Positions 7,364 to 15,001 of a DNA stretch of 33,062 nucleotides are shown in pieces (the first letter of the stretch is position 1; every line of letters begins with the position of its first letter). Made by a program: the position numbers and the translations under genes. The DNA is from Prevotella sp. (GTDB lineage Bacteria; Bacteroidota; Bacteroidia; Bacteroidales; Bacteroidaceae). The stretch spans positions 1 to 33,062 of the forward strand of contig JAFWSS010000041.1 of NCBI GenBank assembly GCA_017524385.1, written 5' to 3'. The notes beneath the pieces are model-generated. The model searched no databases. It saw nothing but the letters and a program-made list of their open reading frames with translations, and was not told where the DNA came from.

Positions 7364-7753
7364 ATGCGATACCTCATACACCTGGTCACCCACTACCCGT
7401 TTTCATGCATGCTGATTGCCGTCATCTGGTGTCTGTGCTTTTTCACGCCGCCAGAGACTCCGTTGGACGATGTGGCGTTCATAGACAAATGGACGCACAT
7501 CGCGATGTATCTGCTCACCTGTTCCGTCATCTGGGAGGAATACCTGCGCCGTCACCACCGTGTGGAGTGGTGCAAGGTGCTGATGTTGGCATGGGGGGCG
7601 CCCATCGTGATGAGCGGTGTTATAGAGGTCTTGCAAGCCACTTGCACGGCAGGACGTCGCAGTGGGGAATGGCTCGACTTTGCCGCCAACGCAACAGGAG
7701 TCACGTTGGCGCTGCTTATCGGAATTCTTCGGGCACGGAACCGCGCCAGATGA
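7364..7753 (+). CDS. VanZ-family membrane protein
   Basis: A 129-aa integral membrane protein of the VanZ family (PF04892), with about four hydrophobic helices. The conserved VIDKWTH-like start (FIDKWTHIAMYLL near residue 40), the Glu in VIEVLQ near 87 and the final GEWLDFAANATGV segment near 101 are the typical VanZ pattern. In Enterococcus VanZ gives low-level teicoplanin resistance; in Bacteroidota the small stand-alone members have no proven function. The gene converges on the CYTH gene, overlapping its 3' end by 38 nt. Confidence 0.85.
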   Translation: MRYLIHLVTHYPFSCMLIAVIWCLCFFTPPETPLDDVAFIDKWTHIAMYLLTCSVIWEEYLRRHHRVEWCKVLMLAWGAPIVMSGVIEVLQATCTAGRRSGEWLDFAANATGVTLALLIGILRARNRAR

Positions 7754-8216
7754 CATACGGTATCACACGCAAGTTCTTGTTGGTGAAGCGACCGTCGCGT
7801 GTCACCTCGATGCCGATGAAGTCGGGCTTCTCAAAGGACTCATCCTCGCTACCCAACTCAACCTCGGCTATCACCAAACCCTCATTGTCGCCATAGAACT
7901 CGTCCACCTCGAAGACATGGTTGCCACTCTTTACCAAGTAGCGGGTCTTGTCGATGACGCCAGGCTCGCAAAGGTGGAACAACTGCTCTGCCTCCTCGAG
8001 TGTGATCTCCTTCTCAAACTCGTATCGCTTCAGCCCTCCATCTACAGAGGGTGCCTTGATGGTGAGGTATCCCTTGTCATCTCTGATGCGCACCCTCACT
8101 GTTGCTCCCTTCGCCGGGATGTAGCCTTGCTTGATACGACTGGACGAGTAGGCACGACTTTTGAAGTCCCTGTCCTTGTAAACGAGAAACTTCCTTTCTA
8201 TTTCATATCCACTCAT
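7716..8216 (-). CDS. CYTH-domain (triphosphate tunnel) protein
   Basis: The 166-aa protein is a single CYTH domain, the fold of class IV adenylate cyclases and thiamine- or inorganic triphosphatases. The N-terminal EIERKFLV at residues 5-12 contains the metal-binding ExExK signature, and alternating charged beta strands follow (TVRVRIRDDKGYLTIK, YEFEKEITLEEAEQLF). Such short bacterial homologues generally act as tripolyphosphatases, so cyclase activity should not be assumed. Its 3' end overlaps the convergent VanZ gene. The next gene upstream on the strand is the 47-aa membrane protein, only 12 nt away. Confidence 0.85.
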   Translation of the reverse strand: MSGYEIERKFLVYKDRDFKSRAYSSSRIKQGYIPAKGATVRVRIRDDKGYLTIKAPSVDGGLKRYEFEKEITLEEAEQLFHLCEPGVIDKTRYLVKSGNHVFEVDEFYGDNEGLVIAEVELGSEDESFEKPDFIGIEVTRDGRFTNKNLRVIPYVIWRGSVPEEFR

Positions 8217-8228
8217 ATCTTAACGAGG

Positions 8229-8372
8229 TCAATTCATGACTGTAATGAAGTAGAAAGCATAGGCAAGGGCCAGGATGATCAAAGCCACCATGATCCATAG
8301 CACTACCTTCTGTCCTTGTTTCTCTTGTTTCTCAACGTAAGCTTGACGTTTCTTGTTAATTTTTTTTGACAT
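8229..8372 (-). CDS. Small single-helix membrane protein, 47 aa
   Basis: This short gene starts with ATG at 8372 and ends with TGA at 8229-8231. The product has a basic, Lys/Gln-rich N-terminus (MSKKINKKRQAYVEKQEKQG) and one strong transmembrane helix (VVLWIMVALIILALAYAFYF). It lies between prfB and the CYTH gene on the same strand, 12 nt before the latter. The clean charge and hydrophobicity split and the snug fit between neighbours argue that it is real. The function is unknown; the positive-inside rule puts the N-terminus in the cytosol. Confidence 0.7.
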   Translation of the reverse strand: MSKKINKKRQAYVEKQEKQGQKVVLWIMVALIILALAYAFYFITVMN

Positions 8373-8419
8373 GATTGTTGTTGTTTTTATGGTTGTTTCT
8401 TGATTTCATTTCCTTCCAC

Positions 8420-9541
8420 TTACTGCTCTTCATTCACGGGGAATTCCATAAGGTAAGCCTTGATGAAACCATCGATTTTCCCGTCCATAACGCCGTCGAC
8501 GTCGGTGGTCTGGTAATTGGTGCGATGGTCTTTTACACGACGGTCGTCGAAAACATAACTTCTGATTTGGCTGCCCCACTCGATTTTTTTCTTACCTGCC
8601 TCGATCTTTGCTTGAGCTTCAAGGCGTTTCTTCATGGCGCGGTCGTAGAGTTGCGACTTGAGGAGTCGCATGGCATTGTTGCGGTTTTCCAACTGCTTGC
8701 GGCTCTCCGTGTTCTCTATGAGGATTTCCTCCTCCTCGCCCGTGTCTGGGTCAACATATTGGTATCTCAGGCGCACGCCCGTCTCAACCTTGTTGACGTT
8801 CTGGCCTCCTGCACCTCCGCTCCTGAAGAGGTCCCACGACACTTTCGAGGGGTCGACATACACCTCTATGGTGTCATCGACGAGCGGTGAGACGAAAACG
8901 CTGGCGAAACTGGTCATCCGCTTACCTTGGGCGTTGAAGGGTGAGACCCTCACCAGGCGGTGAACGCCGCTCTCACTCTTGAGGAAGCCATAAGCGCTGT
9001 CGCCACCCTCTATCTCCATGGTGACACTCTTGATGCCGGCCTCGTCGCCGTCCTGCAAGTTGCTCACTGTCACCTTGTGACCATGGGCCTCCGCCCAACG
9101 CATGTACATGCGCATGAGCATCTGGGCCCAGTCCTGGCTCTCGGTGCCTCCTGCGCCGCTGTTGATCTTGAGTACGCAGTCCATGGGGTCTTCCTTCTGC
9201 CGAAGCATGTTGCGAAGTTCTAGTTCTTCGATGGCTTTCACGGCAAGGGCGTAGTCGTTGTCCACCTCGTCCTCGGTGACCATGTCGTCGTGATAGAAGT
9301 CAAAGGCTAACTGCAGCTCGTCGGCCTTGTCGCGGACGTCCTTGTAGCCGTCGAGCCATTTCTTGATGCCCTTCACCTTCTTCATCTGCTCTTGGGCACG
9401 CTTCGGGTCGTCCCAGAAGTCGGGTGCCTGGGTGCGCAAGTCTTCCTCTTCGTATTCTATCTTCTTCTTGTCTATCTCAAGGTATTTGTGCAAAGCGTCG
9501 GCACGCTCTAGCACATCCTTCAGTTGGTCGCTGGTTATCAT
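8420..9541 (-). CDS. prfB: Peptide chain release factor 2
   Basis: The 373-aa class I release factor ends translation at UGA and UAA. The tripeptide SPF in RVSPFNAQGKR, which distinguishes RF2 from RF1, and the catalytic GGQ in GGAGGQNVNKVETGVRL are both intact. The frame is continuous from ATG 9541: the place where many bacteria carry the in-frame UGA autoregulatory frameshift (after about codon 21-25) reads CTT GAG ATA GAC, with no stop. Length agrees with full-size RF2. The only plausible partner is the small membrane gene downstream. Confidence 0.95.
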   Translation of the reverse strand: MITSDQLKDVLERADALHKYLEIDKKKIEYEEEDLRTQAPDFWDDPKRAQEQMKKVKGIKKWLDGYKDVRDKADELQLAFDFYHDDMVTEDEVDNDYALAVKAIEELELRNMLRQKEDPMDCVLKINSGAGGTESQDWAQMLMRMYMRWAEAHGHKVTVSNLQDGDEAGIKSVTMEIEGGDSAYGFLKSESGVHRLVRVSPFNAQGKRMTSFASVFVSPLVDDTIEVYVDPSKVSWDLFRSGGAGGQNVNKVETGVRLRYQYVDPDTGEEEEILIENTESRKQLENRNNAMRLLKSQLYDRAMKKRLEAQAKIEAGKKKIEWGSQIRSYVFDDRRVKDHRTNYQTTDVDGVMDGKIDGFIKAYLMEFPVNEEQ

Positions 9542-9595
9542 TTTCGCTGGGTTCTACAAAGTATGTTAGTATTCAAGCACCTTTCTTTGTTTCGT

Positions 9596-11404
9596 TCACT
9601 CTTGGTACATGGCCTCTATCTCCGAGGCGTAGTTTTTGAGAAGGACGTTTCGCCTGATTTTCAAGGTGTTTGTCAGTTCACCATTTTCCATGCTGAAAGG
9701 TTGGGAAAGGAGCGTGAAACGCTTGATGCGCTCGTAGCTGGCAAGTCCTTGCTGCAGGGTTTCTATCCTCTCTGCCATCATGGCTATGATTCTTGGGTTT
9801 TTGCATAGAGCCTCCTGGCTGTCGGTCTTGATGCCGTTGTCGCGTGCGTATTCCTCGAGAAGTGCGAAATTGGGTACGATGAGGGCGGAGACGAATTTCC
9901 GCTGGTCGGCGATGACTGCGATTTGCTCCACGAACTTATCAACGAGCATTTTCGACTCTATCATCTGAGGGGCGATGTATTTGCCGTTGGAGGTTTTGAA
10001 GAGGTCCTTGATGCGCTCCTTGAGGAATAGTTCGCCGTTTCTCATATATCCCGCATCGCCGGTGCGGAAGAAACCCTCCTCGTCGAAAGCGGCGGCGGTG
10101 AGGGCCTCTCGCTTGTAATAACCCTTCGTAATGGTGGCTCCACGAAGCAGGATTTCGTCGTTCTCACCTATCTTCACCTCAACGGAGTCGAGTGGCCTTC
10201 CCACCGAACCTATCGTGTATGGGGCGTTGTAATGGTCGTGGGAGACGGTTGCAAGGCTCTCGGTGAGTCCATAACCCACCATCATGTTGATGCCGATGGA
10301 ATGGATGAACTCTTCCACCTCTGGTGAGACGGTGGCTCCCGCTGTGGGGAAGAAATGCGCGTTTTCCAAACCTAGTTCCTTCCTGATGAGGTTGAAGACG
10401 GTCTTGTTGAAGAAGGCATACTCCATCTGCAAGTGGAGTGGGGGCCTCTTGCCGTGGCTCAGGTATTCCACATTGTATCGCCTGCCCACGGAAAGGGCTT
10501 TGTTGAACAGAGCGCGCTTGGCGCCGCTTGACTTTTCCACTTTCGCCTTCACGCCAACGAAGACTTTCTCCCAGAAGCGGGGCACGGAACTCATGCAGGT
10601 GGGGTGTATCTCACGAAGCGTTTCTTGTATCTCCTTGGGATAGGTGTTGATGACGAGCCGGGCACCAACGGTGAGGCACAGTATGGCCCAGCCCCTTTCA
10701 AAAACATGGGTGTAGGGGAGGAAGTTCATCACCACGTCCTTTTCATCGACGGGAACAGTCTTGTGGTTGGCCTCCATCGCGGCATGGTATTGGCCGTGTG
10801 TGAGGATGACACCCTTGCTGTCGCCTGTGGTGCCGCTGGTGTAGAGTATGTTTGCGATGTCGTCCATCCTGGCATCCTGGCATCGTTTCTCCACCTCGGT
10901 CTGCCGCGGAAGGTTCTCGCCAAGTTTGAGGAAGTCGTCGAAATAGATGGCGTTGGGGTCTCCTGGCACCATGGTTACTGCCTTGTCGAAGATGATGATG
11001 CGTTCCAGAGAGGGGCAGTGAGGGAATATGCGGTGCGCCTTGTCGTATTGTTCCTGCTCTCCGACGAAGAGGATGCGCACCTCGGCGTCGGCTATCATGA
11101 AGCGGATTTGCTCTTCGCTGCTCGTCGCATAGAATGGAACGGTGACAGCCCTCACGCCAAAGGCTCCGAAGTCGGTGTATAGATACTGCACAGCGTTTTG
11201 CGAGAATACGCCGATGTTTTCCTGTACCTTGACACCCAAGTTGAGCAATGCGCTTGACACTTGCTTGACGATGTCGGAGAATTGGTTCCAAGACACCGAC
11301 TTCCACTCACGGCTACCAAACTCTCGATAGGTGAGTACGGGTTTGTCGCCCAAAATCTTGGCTTGTTCGTGTACGAAGACCGAAAAATGGCAATTTGTCT
11401 GCAT
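9596..11404 (-). CDS. Long-chain fatty acid--CoA ligase (AMP-binding)
   Basis: The 602-aa enzyme belongs to the ANL adenylate-forming family. The P-loop-like motif ILYTSGTTGDSKGVILTH lies at about residues 187-204, the YGLTES motif near 374, the FRTGDAGYM hinge region near 447 and the C-terminal KTSNGKYIAPQMIE near 470. This fits the long-chain acyl-CoA synthetase (FadD15/FAA) subgroup, which activates fatty acids with ATP and CoA at the membrane. No beta-oxidation genes are nearby, so the likely role is recycling or incorporation of exogenous fatty acids. It lies 54 nt upstream of prfB on the same strand. Confidence 0.9.
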   Translation of the reverse strand: MQTNCHFSVFVHEQAKILGDKPVLTYREFGSREWKSVSWNQFSDIVKQVSSALLNLGVKVQENIGVFSQNAVQYLYTDFGAFGVRAVTVPFYATSSEEQIRFMIADAEVRILFVGEQEQYDKAHRIFPHCPSLERIIIFDKAVTMVPGDPNAIYFDDFLKLGENLPRQTEVEKRCQDARMDDIANILYTSGTTGDSKGVILTHGQYHAAMEANHKTVPVDEKDVVMNFLPYTHVFERGWAILCLTVGARLVINTYPKEIQETLREIHPTCMSSVPRFWEKVFVGVKAKVEKSSGAKRALFNKALSVGRRYNVEYLSHGKRPPLHLQMEYAFFNKTVFNLIRKELGLENAHFFPTAGATVSPEVEEFIHSIGINMMVGYGLTESLATVSHDHYNAPYTIGSVGRPLDSVEVKIGENDEILLRGATITKGYYKREALTAAAFDEEGFFRTGDAGYMRNGELFLKERIKDLFKTSNGKYIAPQMIESKMLVDKFVEQIAVIADQRKFVSALIVPNFALLEEYARDNGIKTDSQEALCKNPRIIAMMAERIETLQQGLASYERIKRFTLLSQPFSMENGELTNTLKIRRNVLLKNYASEIEAMYQE

Positions 11405-11599
11405 AATCCATTAGGTTTTATAACGTCATGTGAGAAAGAGCGGGCATTCCTTGGACAAAGGCAACACCTCTCTGTGCCGCATGTCTCGCATTTTATTGCA
11501 AATATACGGCAAAATCGAAGAAAAACAAAAAAAAATGGAAATTATCGTCCTACTTGAATGATTTTTGTCTGAAAAACCATCTTTACTGCCATTGGAAAC

Positions 11600-11671
11600 C
11601 CCTAAAGCCTCTAAGGACCTTAAAGACCCTAAAGCCTCTAAGGACCTTAAAGACCCTATGGCCTCTAAAGG
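11600..11671. repeat. 27-bp minisatellite
   Basis: Two copies of a 27-bp unit (11608-11634 and 11635-11661, beginning CCTCTAAGGACCTTAAAGAC) differ at three positions, with partial copies on both sides. It lies in the gap between the cupin gene's stop and the acyl-CoA ligase. The period is a multiple of three, so both strands stay open, but the resulting peptides are plain repeats and I do not call a gene. Confidence 0.8.
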
Positions 11672-11689
11672 CTTATGCCGCCTCTTCAC

Positions 11690-12028
11690 TCACAAGAAGT
11701 CCTGGCGCATGGGACTGAAGGTGTCGATGAGTACGCCTGCCTCCAGGCATTCGCATCCGTGCAAAATGTCGGGTTCCACATAATAGCCGTCGCCGGGACC
11801 TAGCTCGCGCCGGCTCTCGCCGATGGTGAGCATGAACCTTCCACTTGCCACATAGGTGGCTTGGCTGTGGTAATGGGTGTGGGGCGTACCAATGGCACCT
11901 GTCTCAAACTGCACCTTTACCATCATCAGCTGGCCGTCATAGGCCATGATTTGCCTCTTGATGCCTGGACCGGCGTCTTGCCATGGCATCTCCTTCTCGA
12001 TTTGATAGACGCTGCTTCTTGTCTTCAT
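11690..12028 (-). CDS. Cupin-domain protein (KdgF-like)
   Basis: A 112-aa single-domain cupin. The first cupin motif is seen as GTPHTHYHSQATYVASGRF near residues 47-65, with the His-x-His-x3-4-Gln metal ligands, and the second as PGDGYYVEPDILHGCECL near 78-95 with the closing His. Size and pattern resemble KdgF, which helps turn unsaturated uronates into linear keto sugars, but cupins of this size have many roles and no uronate genes are near. It lies 68 nt after the TPR gene on the same strand. Confidence 0.75.
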   Translation of the reverse strand: MKTRSSVYQIEKEMPWQDAGPGIKRQIMAYDGQLMMVKVQFETGAIGTPHTHYHSQATYVASGRFMLTIGESRRELGPGDGYYVEPDILHGCECLEAGVLIDTFSPMRQDFL

Positions 12029-12096
12029 GGAATATTCGGGGTTATGGTGAATAAAGGGATTCCTGGAATCCTTGTACTAACAAAGTGATGAAGGGG

Positions 12097-12918
12097 TCAT
12101 CCCTCAAATTGTCCGTTGATGTTGTCGAGTGCGCTGGGGTCTACCTCCAGGAGTTGGCGCATGTCGCTCTCCGCGCCTTCCTTGTCGCCTATGGAGAGGC
12201 GCAATGCTCCCCGGCCTTTCAGTGCAGCGATGCAGAAAGGATTGGCATCGATGGCCTTGTCATAAAGCGCGATGGCATCTGCCTGACGCTTTTGGACCAC
12301 CAGGACTTCGGCTTTGAAGAGCATCACCTCTTCGGCGTCTGGCACTATCTCCATCAGGTGGTTGGCATCATCCGCGGCGCCTTCTACGTCGCCCATCTCC
12401 AGGAGGAGCCTCCCACGTTCGAGATAGGAGTCGGCGAATTGCTCGTTGAGCATGGTGGTCTTGGTGTACAGCGCCACGGCGTTCACCAAGTCGCGCTGAC
12501 CTTTCATTGCCCTGGCATAGAGGAACATCACCTCGGCGTTCTCGTTGTCGATAAGCGTGGCTTTCTCGCACACCATGGCCATGGCGTTGTAGTCTTCCAT
12601 CATATAGTCCACCCTGGCCATCATCATCAGGATGCGGACGTTGTCGGGCTCTGCATCTGCTAGTAGCTCGAGTTGCTTTCTTGCCTCAGGCAACCTGTCA
12701 CAGCGGATGAAGGCTTGCGAGAGATAGTCGCGGGTCTCCAGGTCGTCCTTGATTTCCAAGGCTTTGGTGAAACACTTGACGGCATGTTCGCCCTGCCCCA
12801 TGCGGAGGGCTCGCACTCCATCGGTCTTGAGCACGTCGAAATTGCGTGCATCCTCTCTCTCTTTCTTCTCCTCGGGGCTTTCGTCCTTGCCGCCGAACAG
12901 TGATTTCAGAAATCCCAT
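12097..12918 (-). CDS. Tetratricopeptide-repeat protein
   Basis: The 273-aa protein begins MGFLKSLFGGKDESPEEKKE, a charged start without signal peptide, and then consists of about six TPR-type helical pairs from residue 30 on (for example GQGEHAVKCFTKALEIKDD and RQADAIALYDKAIDANPF). TPR arrays bind other proteins; the partner is unknown. No enzymatic domain is visible. It is preceded on its strand by the secreted unknown protein, with a GC-rich hairpin in between. Confidence 0.8.
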   Translation of the reverse strand: MGFLKSLFGGKDESPEEKKEREDARNFDVLKTDGVRALRMGQGEHAVKCFTKALEIKDDLETRDYLSQAFIRCDRLPEARKQLELLADAEPDNVRILMMMARVDYMMEDYNAMAMVCEKATLIDNENAEVMFLYARAMKGQRDLVNAVALYTKTTMLNEQFADSYLERGRLLLEMGDVEGAADDANHLMEIVPDAEEVMLFKAEVLVVQKRQADAIALYDKAIDANPFCIAALKGRGALRLSIGDKEGAESDMRQLLEVDPSALDNINGQFEG

Positions 12919-12938
12919 TGACTTACAGATTAGTGTTT

Positions 12939-12960
12939 CCCCTGGCGGGTGCGCCAGGGG
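12939..12960. other. GC-rich perfect hairpin between two co-directional genes
   Basis: CCCCTGGCG at 12939-12947 pairs perfectly with CGCCAGGGG at 12952-12960 around a four-base loop. There is no T tract on either strand, so it is not a standard terminator. It sits 6 nt after the stop of the secreted-protein gene (minus strand) and 21 nt before the TPR gene's start, where it could stabilise the upstream mRNA part or lower downstream expression. Confidence 0.6.
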
Positions 12961-12966
12961 ATGGTT

Positions 12967-13545
12967 TCATTTCTTGAGCAACTTCCCGTAGACCTCGTTG
13001 GTGAGTACGTCGGTGCGTATCCACAGGGGCCATTTCACAAGGTTGTTCATAGTGGCATCGCCCACTTTCTTTTGACGCTCGAAGACAAACTTCGCATTGA
13101 CATAACCCTCATTGCCATCCTTCGCGATGATGTAGCAATAAAGAGTCTGGGCATATCCTTCCACCTGCCCGTCGACCTCAACGGTGGTGGTGGCCCAGTC
13201 CAGCTGGGGGATCACTACCGACTTGATGACCATGGCAGGGTATTTCTCTTCAAACTCTTTGCGGCACAAGGCACACAATTCAGAACTGTCGGAGCCCTTG
13301 TAGATGTTGGTGTCATACAAGTGCATGTAATACTTGCCGTTCACCCGGTGCAAACCGGAGTTTTCTGTCTCAAAATTGTCTTGAACCTTGGTGGCCACAC
13401 CGTTTATCGCATCTTTGGACAGATGCCATAAATTTGTCACGCGCTCCTTGAACGGACCTGTGCCGGTGGGCTTTTTTGTCATCTGCGCACTTGCCCCAAA
13501 ATAGGTCAGCAAGGAAAGCAGCAACATTGTAATCAATCTTCTCAT
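12967..13545 (-). CDS. Secreted protein of unknown function
   Basis: The 192-aa product has a clear signal peptide (MRRLITMLLLSLLTYFGASA, cut before or after Gln). The mature part contains a CALC motif (LCALCRKEFEEKYP) that could bind a metal or haem or form a disulfide, but nothing else fits a known family. I chose ATG 13545 with AGGAG upstream at good distance; a TTG six bases further up is possible. A TACTTTTG box lies 94 nt upstream. I do not recognise the family. Confidence 0.7.
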   Translation of the reverse strand: MRRLITMLLLSLLTYFGASAQMTKKPTGTGPFKERVTNLWHLSKDAINGVATKVQDNFETENSGLHRVNGKYYMHLYDTNIYKGSDSSELCALCRKEFEEKYPAMVIKSVVIPQLDWATTTVEVDGQVEGYAQTLYCYIIAKDGNEGYVNAKFVFERQKKVGDATMNNLVKWPLWIRTDVLTNEVYGKLLKK

Positions 13546-13638
13546 TTCCAATTCTCCTTTCTTTCAAGTAAACTTAAGTGACACCATCCTGCGCTTTGGT
13601 TTTCTTTGTAACGCAACGTAAAATAATGGTGGTCGCTG

Positions 13639-13646
13639 CAAAAGTA
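13639..13646 (-). promoter_or_regulatory. Putative -7 element of the secreted-protein gene
   Basis: On the minus strand TACTTTTG fits TAnnTTTG; a T-rich GTTTTTC word about 18 nt upstream could act as the -33 box. It lies in the 390-nt gap between divergent genes; the stretch 13650-13890 otherwise shows no gene. Confidence 0.5.
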
Positions 13647-13897
13647 CAACAATTCCATTATAAGAAAAACATCTCGCATGCGAAAAAAAATTAAAAATAC
13701 TTTGAAAAATGAAAAAGGAGATTTGGACGTCTATACCCATATAAGGCTCTATGGTTTCCATATTATTAATATATGAATCATATTATTTATATAGATAAGG
13801 TAATGTAAATCCATGCTCTGCTACATCCCATGAGTGAGCGGCATCATACAACAAAGACGCAAAAACACATTTTCGTAAAAAAAAACGGCAAAATGTT

Positions 13898-13927
13898 TTT
13901 GAAAGTCAAGAAAAAGTTATAATTTTG
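13898..13927 (+). promoter_or_regulatory. Promoter of the aromatic amino acid operon
   Basis: TTTG at 13898-13901 and TAATTTTG at 13920-13927 are separated by 18 nt, close to the Bacteroidota sigma-ABfr spacing. Transcription should begin at about 13934, some 20 nt before the leader peptide ATG. Confidence 0.75.
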
Positions 13928-13954
13928 CACCCACAACAACAAAAGAGTGACAAA

Positions 13955-14029
13955 ATGAGAAGTCTCAGCGCATATTATTACTTTTACCTCTACTTTGCAA
14001 ACTGTTGCGAAGCGGGAAATTGCGTGTAG
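13955..14029 (+). CDS. Tyr/Phe-rich leader peptide of the aromatic operon
   Basis: The 24-aa frame runs from ATG 13955 to TAG 14027-14029. Residues 7-14 are YYYFYLYF, so five Tyr and two Phe codons fall within eight codons. After six to ten further residues (ANCCEAGNCV) it ends inside the attenuator. The 3' codons GAA GCG GGA form the 5' arm of the antiterminator. A leader peptide enriched for the end products of the following genes is the hallmark of ribosome-mediated attenuation, as with pheL in enterobacteria. The peptide itself is probably not functional. Confidence 0.88.
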   Translation: MRSLSAYYYFYLYFANCCEAGNCV

Positions 14030-14105
14030 ATTCCGATATCACTCCTAAAAGGCCAGAGGCCTGCTTAGTTTCCCGCTTCAAACAAGAGGCGGGATTGTTT
14101 GTTTT
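14009..14105 (+). promoter_or_regulatory. Transcription attenuator: antiterminator and terminator hairpins
   Basis: Segment GAAGCGGGAAA (14009-14019, inside the leader frame) is exactly complementary over 11 bp to TTTCCCGCTTC (14069-14079). The latter can instead pair with GAGGCGGGA (14086-14094) to form a terminator with a six-base loop and a T-rich tail (ATTGTTTGTTTTA). A small hairpin AGGCC-AGA-GGCCT (14050-14062) lies between. A ribosome stalled on the last Tyr/Phe codons (13991-13996) would stop just short of 14009 and leave the antiterminator free; one that reaches the stop codon covers it and lets the terminator form. The geometry is seen in the sequence; the mechanism is inferred. Confidence 0.87.
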
Positions 14106-14158
14106 ATAAAGCGGCATTCCATCAACGCTGCAAATAGGAAGGGTGTAAAAACAACGAT

Positions 14159-15001
14159 ATGAAGAGAATCGCCATACAGGGCCGCATAGGGTCGTTCCAC
14201 GACATCGCCGCCCATCTGTTTTTCGAGGGAGAGCAAATGCAAATCATCTGCTGCTCAACATTTGAGGAGGTCTATGAAAATATACGCATCGACCCCACAA
14301 TCATCGGCCTCACCGCCATAGAGAACACCATCGCCGGAAGCTTGCTGCACAATTATGAGTTGTTGCGCGACTCCGGAACAACGGTGGTGGGAGAGCACAA
14401 GTTGCACATCAAGCACTGCATCTGTTGCCTGCCCGAAGACGACTGGGACAGCCTCGACGAGATACATTCACACCCCGTCGCGCTGATGCAGTGCAGGCAG
14501 TTCCTCGCCAAGCATCCCACGCTCAAAGCAGTGGAGACCGAGGACACGGCTGGGGCGGCCGAGGAAATAATGGCCCGCCAACTGAGAGGGAAGGCAGCCA
14601 TCTGCCATGCCGAGGCTGCAAGGCTGTACGGCATGAAGGTCCTCGAGGACTCCATCGAGGATAACAAGCACAACTTCACACGATTCCTCGTGGTGTGCGA
14701 CCCAAGGAAGGCCGACTTCCTACGCTCATTGGAGAAGTCTAACAAGTCGAGCATCGTCTTCTCGCTCCCTCACGAGGAAGGGTCGCTCTCGAAGGTGCTC
14801 ACCATCCTCTCCTTCTACAATATCAATATGACTAAAATACAGTCGCTGCCCATCATCGGCCACGAATGGGAATACCTCTTCTATGTGGATGTCACATATA
14901 ACAACATCACTCGCTACAGACAGAGCATCGACGCCATCACCCCACTGACCAAAGAACTGAAAATTTTAGGAGAATATGAAACAGGAAGACAAACCAGTTA
15001 A
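14159..15001 (+). CDS. pheA: Prephenate dehydratase
   Basis: The 280-aa enzyme turns prephenate into phenylpyruvate, the committed step to phenylalanine. The prephenate dehydratase domain fills about residues 1-180 (AIQGRIGSFHDIAAHLFF, ENTIAGSLLHNYELL, TEDTAGAAEEI and the catalytic-loop NFTRFLVV), and an ACT regulatory domain follows at about 198-275 (EEGSLSKVLTILSFYNINMT), which in the family binds Phe for feedback inhibition. No chorismate mutase domain is attached; that activity is supplied by the DAHP synthase fusion two genes downstream. It is the first structural gene behind the attenuator, and its end overlaps the aminotransferase start by 26 nt. Confidence 0.93.
   Translation: MKRIAIQGRIGSFHDIAAHLFFEGEQMQIICCSTFEEVYENIRIDPTIIGLTAIENTIAGSLLHNYELLRDSGTTVVGEHKLHIKHCICCLPEDDWDSLDEIHSHPVALMQCRQFLAKHPTLKAVETEDTAGAAEEIMARQLRGKAAICHAEAARLYGMKVLEDSIEDNKHNFTRFLVVCDPRKADFLRSLEKSNKSSIVFSLPHEEGSLSKVLTILSFYNINMTKIQSLPIIGHEWEYLFYVDVTYNNITRYRQSIDAITPLTKELKILGEYETGRQTS

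Noticed and set aside
8420-9541. Programmed frameshift in prfB
   Set aside because: The frame is continuous and the expected slip site has no stop codon.
11426-11689. Minus-strand protein with LRSLEALG repeats
   Set aside because: The frame only reflects a 27-bp minisatellite; it has no family features and extends into the region of the ligase promoter.
13955-14105. T-box riboswitch before pheA
   Set aside because: No T-box consensus or specifier stem is present; the leader frame and overlapping arms fit ribosome-mediated attenuation.
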